Source of the DNA: Acidobacteriota bacterium
Lineage (GTDB): Bacteria > Acidobacteriota > Terriglobia > Terriglobales > Acidobacteriaceae
Assembly (NCBI GenBank): GCA_021846065.1
Contig: JAJZCP010000075.1
Location: forward strand, 1-7,180
Direction of reading: 5' to 3'
DNA: 7,180 nucleotides
Shown here: in pieces, positions 5,893 through 7,180 of the stretch
Layout of the letters: each line of letters opens with the position of its first letter
How positions within the stretch are numbered: position 1 is the stretch's first letter
The notes under the pieces: model-generated
What the model was told of the DNA's origin: nothing
The model's input: only the letters and a program-made list of their open reading frames with translations
Database searches by the model: none
Program-made: the position numbers and the translations under genes

Positions 5893-7059
5893 ATGAACCT
5901 TGAAGCCATTCAGTCCGCATTCCGTGACGCCGGCATCGAAGGCTGGCTGTTTACCGATCATCATCATCGCGATCCCATCGCCTACCGCATCCTTGGACTC
6001 AGCGAATCGCTGCATGTCACCCGGCGGTGGTTTTACTTTGTACCCGCCACAGGCGCTCCGCGCAAGCTGGTCCATCGCATTGAGCAGGGGCGTCTCGATC
6101 CGCTGCCTGGTGGCAAAGCGGTGTATTCCACCTGGCAGGAGATGGAATCCGGCCTGGCGCGTCTGCTGGACGGTGCGAGTCGCATCGCCATGCAGTACTC
6201 CCCGCGCAACGCCATCATGTACGTTTCGCTGGTCGATGGCGGCATGATCGAGCTGGTCCGCGAGCTGGGCAAGCAGATCGTCACCTCCGCCGACCTGGTC
6301 AGCCACTTTGAAGCGGTTCTCAACGCGGACCAGATCGCCAGCCATTTCGAGGCGCAGCGTGCCATCGATGCGATCCTGGAAGAAGGCTTCCGGGAGATGG
6401 GCCGGCGCGTCCGCGCCCACGGTACGACGGAGTTCGCCATGGTGCAGTGGCTGCAAGAGGCCATGCGCCGCGAGGACATCGTCTGGGACAATGGCCCCAA
6501 TGTTTCCGTCAACGCGAATACTTCCGATTCTCACTACGACCCCACCGAGCAGAACACCGCGCCCGTCCGCGAAGGCGATTTTGTTCTGATCGACATCTGG
6601 GGCCGCAAGAACCGCCCGGGAACTGTGTTCTACGACATCACCTGGACCGGTGTGGTGGGCCGCGCACCCAGCGCGCGGGAGCAGGAAGTCTTTACTACCG
6701 TCGTGGCCGCACGCGACGCTGCCATCCTCCGCGTTGAGCAGGCCTTTGCGGCGAAGCAGCCGATCGCCGGCTGGCAGGCCGATGACGCTGCGCGCCAGGT
6801 TATCCGCGACGCCGGCTTCGGGGACTACTTTACCCATCGGACCGGACATAACATCGCAGCGGAGATCCACGGAAACGGCGCCCATCTCGACAACTTTGAA
6901 ACCCATGACCAGCGGCTGCTGCTGCCGGACACATGCTTCTCGGTCGAGCCCGGAATTTACTTGCCGGAGTTTGGCGTGCGCAGCGAGATCGACATGATGA
7001 CCAGGCCGGGCGAAGCGCGCGTGACCGGGCGAATCCAGCGCGAGCTGGTCCGTATCTGA
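5893..7059 (+). CDS. M24 family metallopeptidase (Xaa-Pro peptidase type)
   Basis: A pita-bread-fold metallopeptidase, probably removing N-terminal residues from peptides with proline in second position. No signal peptide is seen, so a cytoplasmic site is expected. The 388 residues comprise a creatinase-type N-terminal domain (about 1-140) and the catalytic domain (about 150-388). All five metal ligands are present: Asp234 (in VLIDIWG), Asp248 (in YDITW), His319 (in RTGHN), Glu352 (in SVEPG) and Glu365 (in RSEIDMM), normally holding two Mn or other divalent ions. The first two Asp are 14 apart rather than the usual 11, and DITW replaces DxTRT, marking a distinct subfamily. Exact substrate is therefore less certain than the fold; prolidase or creatinase-like activity are alternatives. 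The ATG at 5893 has no strong ribosome site, but TACAAT lies just upstream. It is divergent from the M16 operon, which also makes peptidases. An inverted repeat shortly after the TGA may end the transcript. Confidence 0.93.
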   Translation: MNLEAIQSAFRDAGIEGWLFTDHHHRDPIAYRILGLSESLHVTRRWFYFVPATGAPRKLVHRIEQGRLDPLPGGKAVYSTWQEMESGLARLLDGASRIAMQYSPRNAIMYVSLVDGGMIELVRELGKQIVTSADLVSHFEAVLNADQIASHFEAQRAIDAILEEGFREMGRRVRAHGTTEFAMVQWLQEAMRREDIVWDNGPNVSVNANTSDSHYDPTEQNTAPVREGDFVLIDIWGRKNRPGTVFYDITWTGVVGRAPSAREQEVFTTVVAARDAAILRVEQAFAAKQPIAGWQADDAARQVIRDAGFGDYFTHRTGHNIAAEIHGNGAHLDNFETHDQRLLLPDTCFSVEPGIYLPEFGVRSEIDMMTRPGEARVTGRIQRELVRI

Positions 7060-7065
7060 TGCCAC

Positions 7066-7083
7066 CGGCGTCGAAGCACGCCG
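7066..7083 (+). terminator. Hairpin after the M24 gene, possible terminator
   Basis: CGGCGT (7066-7071) and ACGCCG (7078-7083) form a perfect 6-bp stem with a 6-base loop, 7 bases after the M24 stop. No T-run follows, so factor-independent termination is doubtful. It also covers the -35 region of the promoter-like motif at 7092-7100 and might influence that instead. Confidence 0.35.
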
Positions 7084-7091
7084 CTCACAAC

Positions 7092-7100
7092 TGATATATT
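7092..7100 (+). promoter_or_regulatory. Likely extended -10 promoter of the last gene
   Basis: TGATATATT fits TGnTATAAT with one mismatch. It ends 8 bases before the ATG at 7109, so transcription would begin at or beside the start codon. This implies a leaderless mRNA. No convincing -35 is present. Confidence 0.45.
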
Positions 7101-7108
7101 CGGGAAGA

Positions 7109-7180
7109 ATGCCGACCGCAAAGACTGCCGTCAAATCAGATATCGTCGAGCCCAAGGCAGGCTCCAGCAGCTACGCCGCA
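7109..7180 (+). CDS. Unidentified protein, N-terminal 24 codons only
   Basis: An open frame starts at ATG 7109 and runs off the window end without a stop. The visible residues begin MPTAKTAVKSD and continue polar and Ala/Ser-rich, with no signal peptide, membrane segment or recognisable motif. The start is supported by the extended -10 just upstream and by the gene's position after a complete gene and hairpin. GGGAAG directly before the ATG is too close to serve as a ribosome site, so leaderless initiation is the likelier route. I cannot name a function. Confidence 0.5.
   Translation, partial: MPTAKTAVKSDIVEPKAGSSSYAA

Noticed and set aside
5786..5920. A 45-residue N-terminal extension of the catalytic M16 protein.
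   Set aside because: The frame is open, but the signal peptide begins at the ATG at 5785 with GGAGG upstream, and the extension would overlap the start of the divergent M24 gene.
5875..7155. A 426-codon open frame on the minus strand antisense to the whole M24 gene.
   Set aside because: It mirrors the M24 gene, whose five metal ligands and family motifs are unmistakable. Long antisense frames are expected opposite GC-rich codons. Its translation has no recognisable domain and starts at a TTG within the next gene.

Overview
The window is a GC-rich stretch of an ordinary bacterial chromosome. It carries one tRNA gene, four complete protein genes and the first codons of a fifth. The gene content (a paired M16 peptidase operon, an M24 Xaa-Pro-type peptidase with the variant 'YDITW' metal motif, a stand-alone MsrB) and the base composition fit a soil-type Gram-negative, most plausibly Acidobacteriota of the Terriglobia kind. 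That placement is inferred from protein style, not from a search. No mobile element, CRISPR array, integrase or phage gene is visible.

Layout from left to right. A tRNA-Phe(GAA) gene lies on the minus strand at 18-89, with a likely extended -10 promoter at 159-167. A 611-residue P1B-type metal-transport ATPase follows on the minus strand (237-2072). It is divergent from a 137-residue methionine-R-sulfoxide reductase MsrB on the plus strand (2258-2671). The 185-base gap between them holds the ATPase promoter and two potential RNA hairpins that involve the two Shine-Dalgarno sites. A hairpin at 2678-2700 separates msrB from the convergent M16 operon and could terminate both.

The M16 operon is read on the minus strand. 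The first gene (start 5785, stop at 4199) encodes an exported zinc peptidase subunit with an intact HxxEH motif. The second gene (4199-2700) encodes an exported, probably lipid-anchored subunit that has lost every zinc ligand but keeps the Arg/Tyr pair of the C-terminal domain. The two frames overlap by one base (TAATG), with a strong ribosome site inside the end of the first. This is the architecture of a two-subunit M16B peptidase, probably periplasmic.

Divergent from this operon is a cytoplasmic M24 metallopeptidase (5893-7059) with all five metal ligands. The 107-base divergent region holds a 7-bp inverted repeat and a 7-bp direct repeat that could be operators. The last 72 bases are the start of an unidentified gene (ATG at 7109). 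Its promoter-like motif lies so close to the start codon that a leaderless mRNA is likely.

Functionally the window combines peptide and protein turnover (an exported M16 pair and a cytosolic M24 enzyme) with metal export and repair of oxidised methionine. I see no compelling evidence of a wholly new system. The most interesting points are the complementary M16 subunits, the metal ATPase of unassigned specificity, and the small regulatory structures in the gaps.
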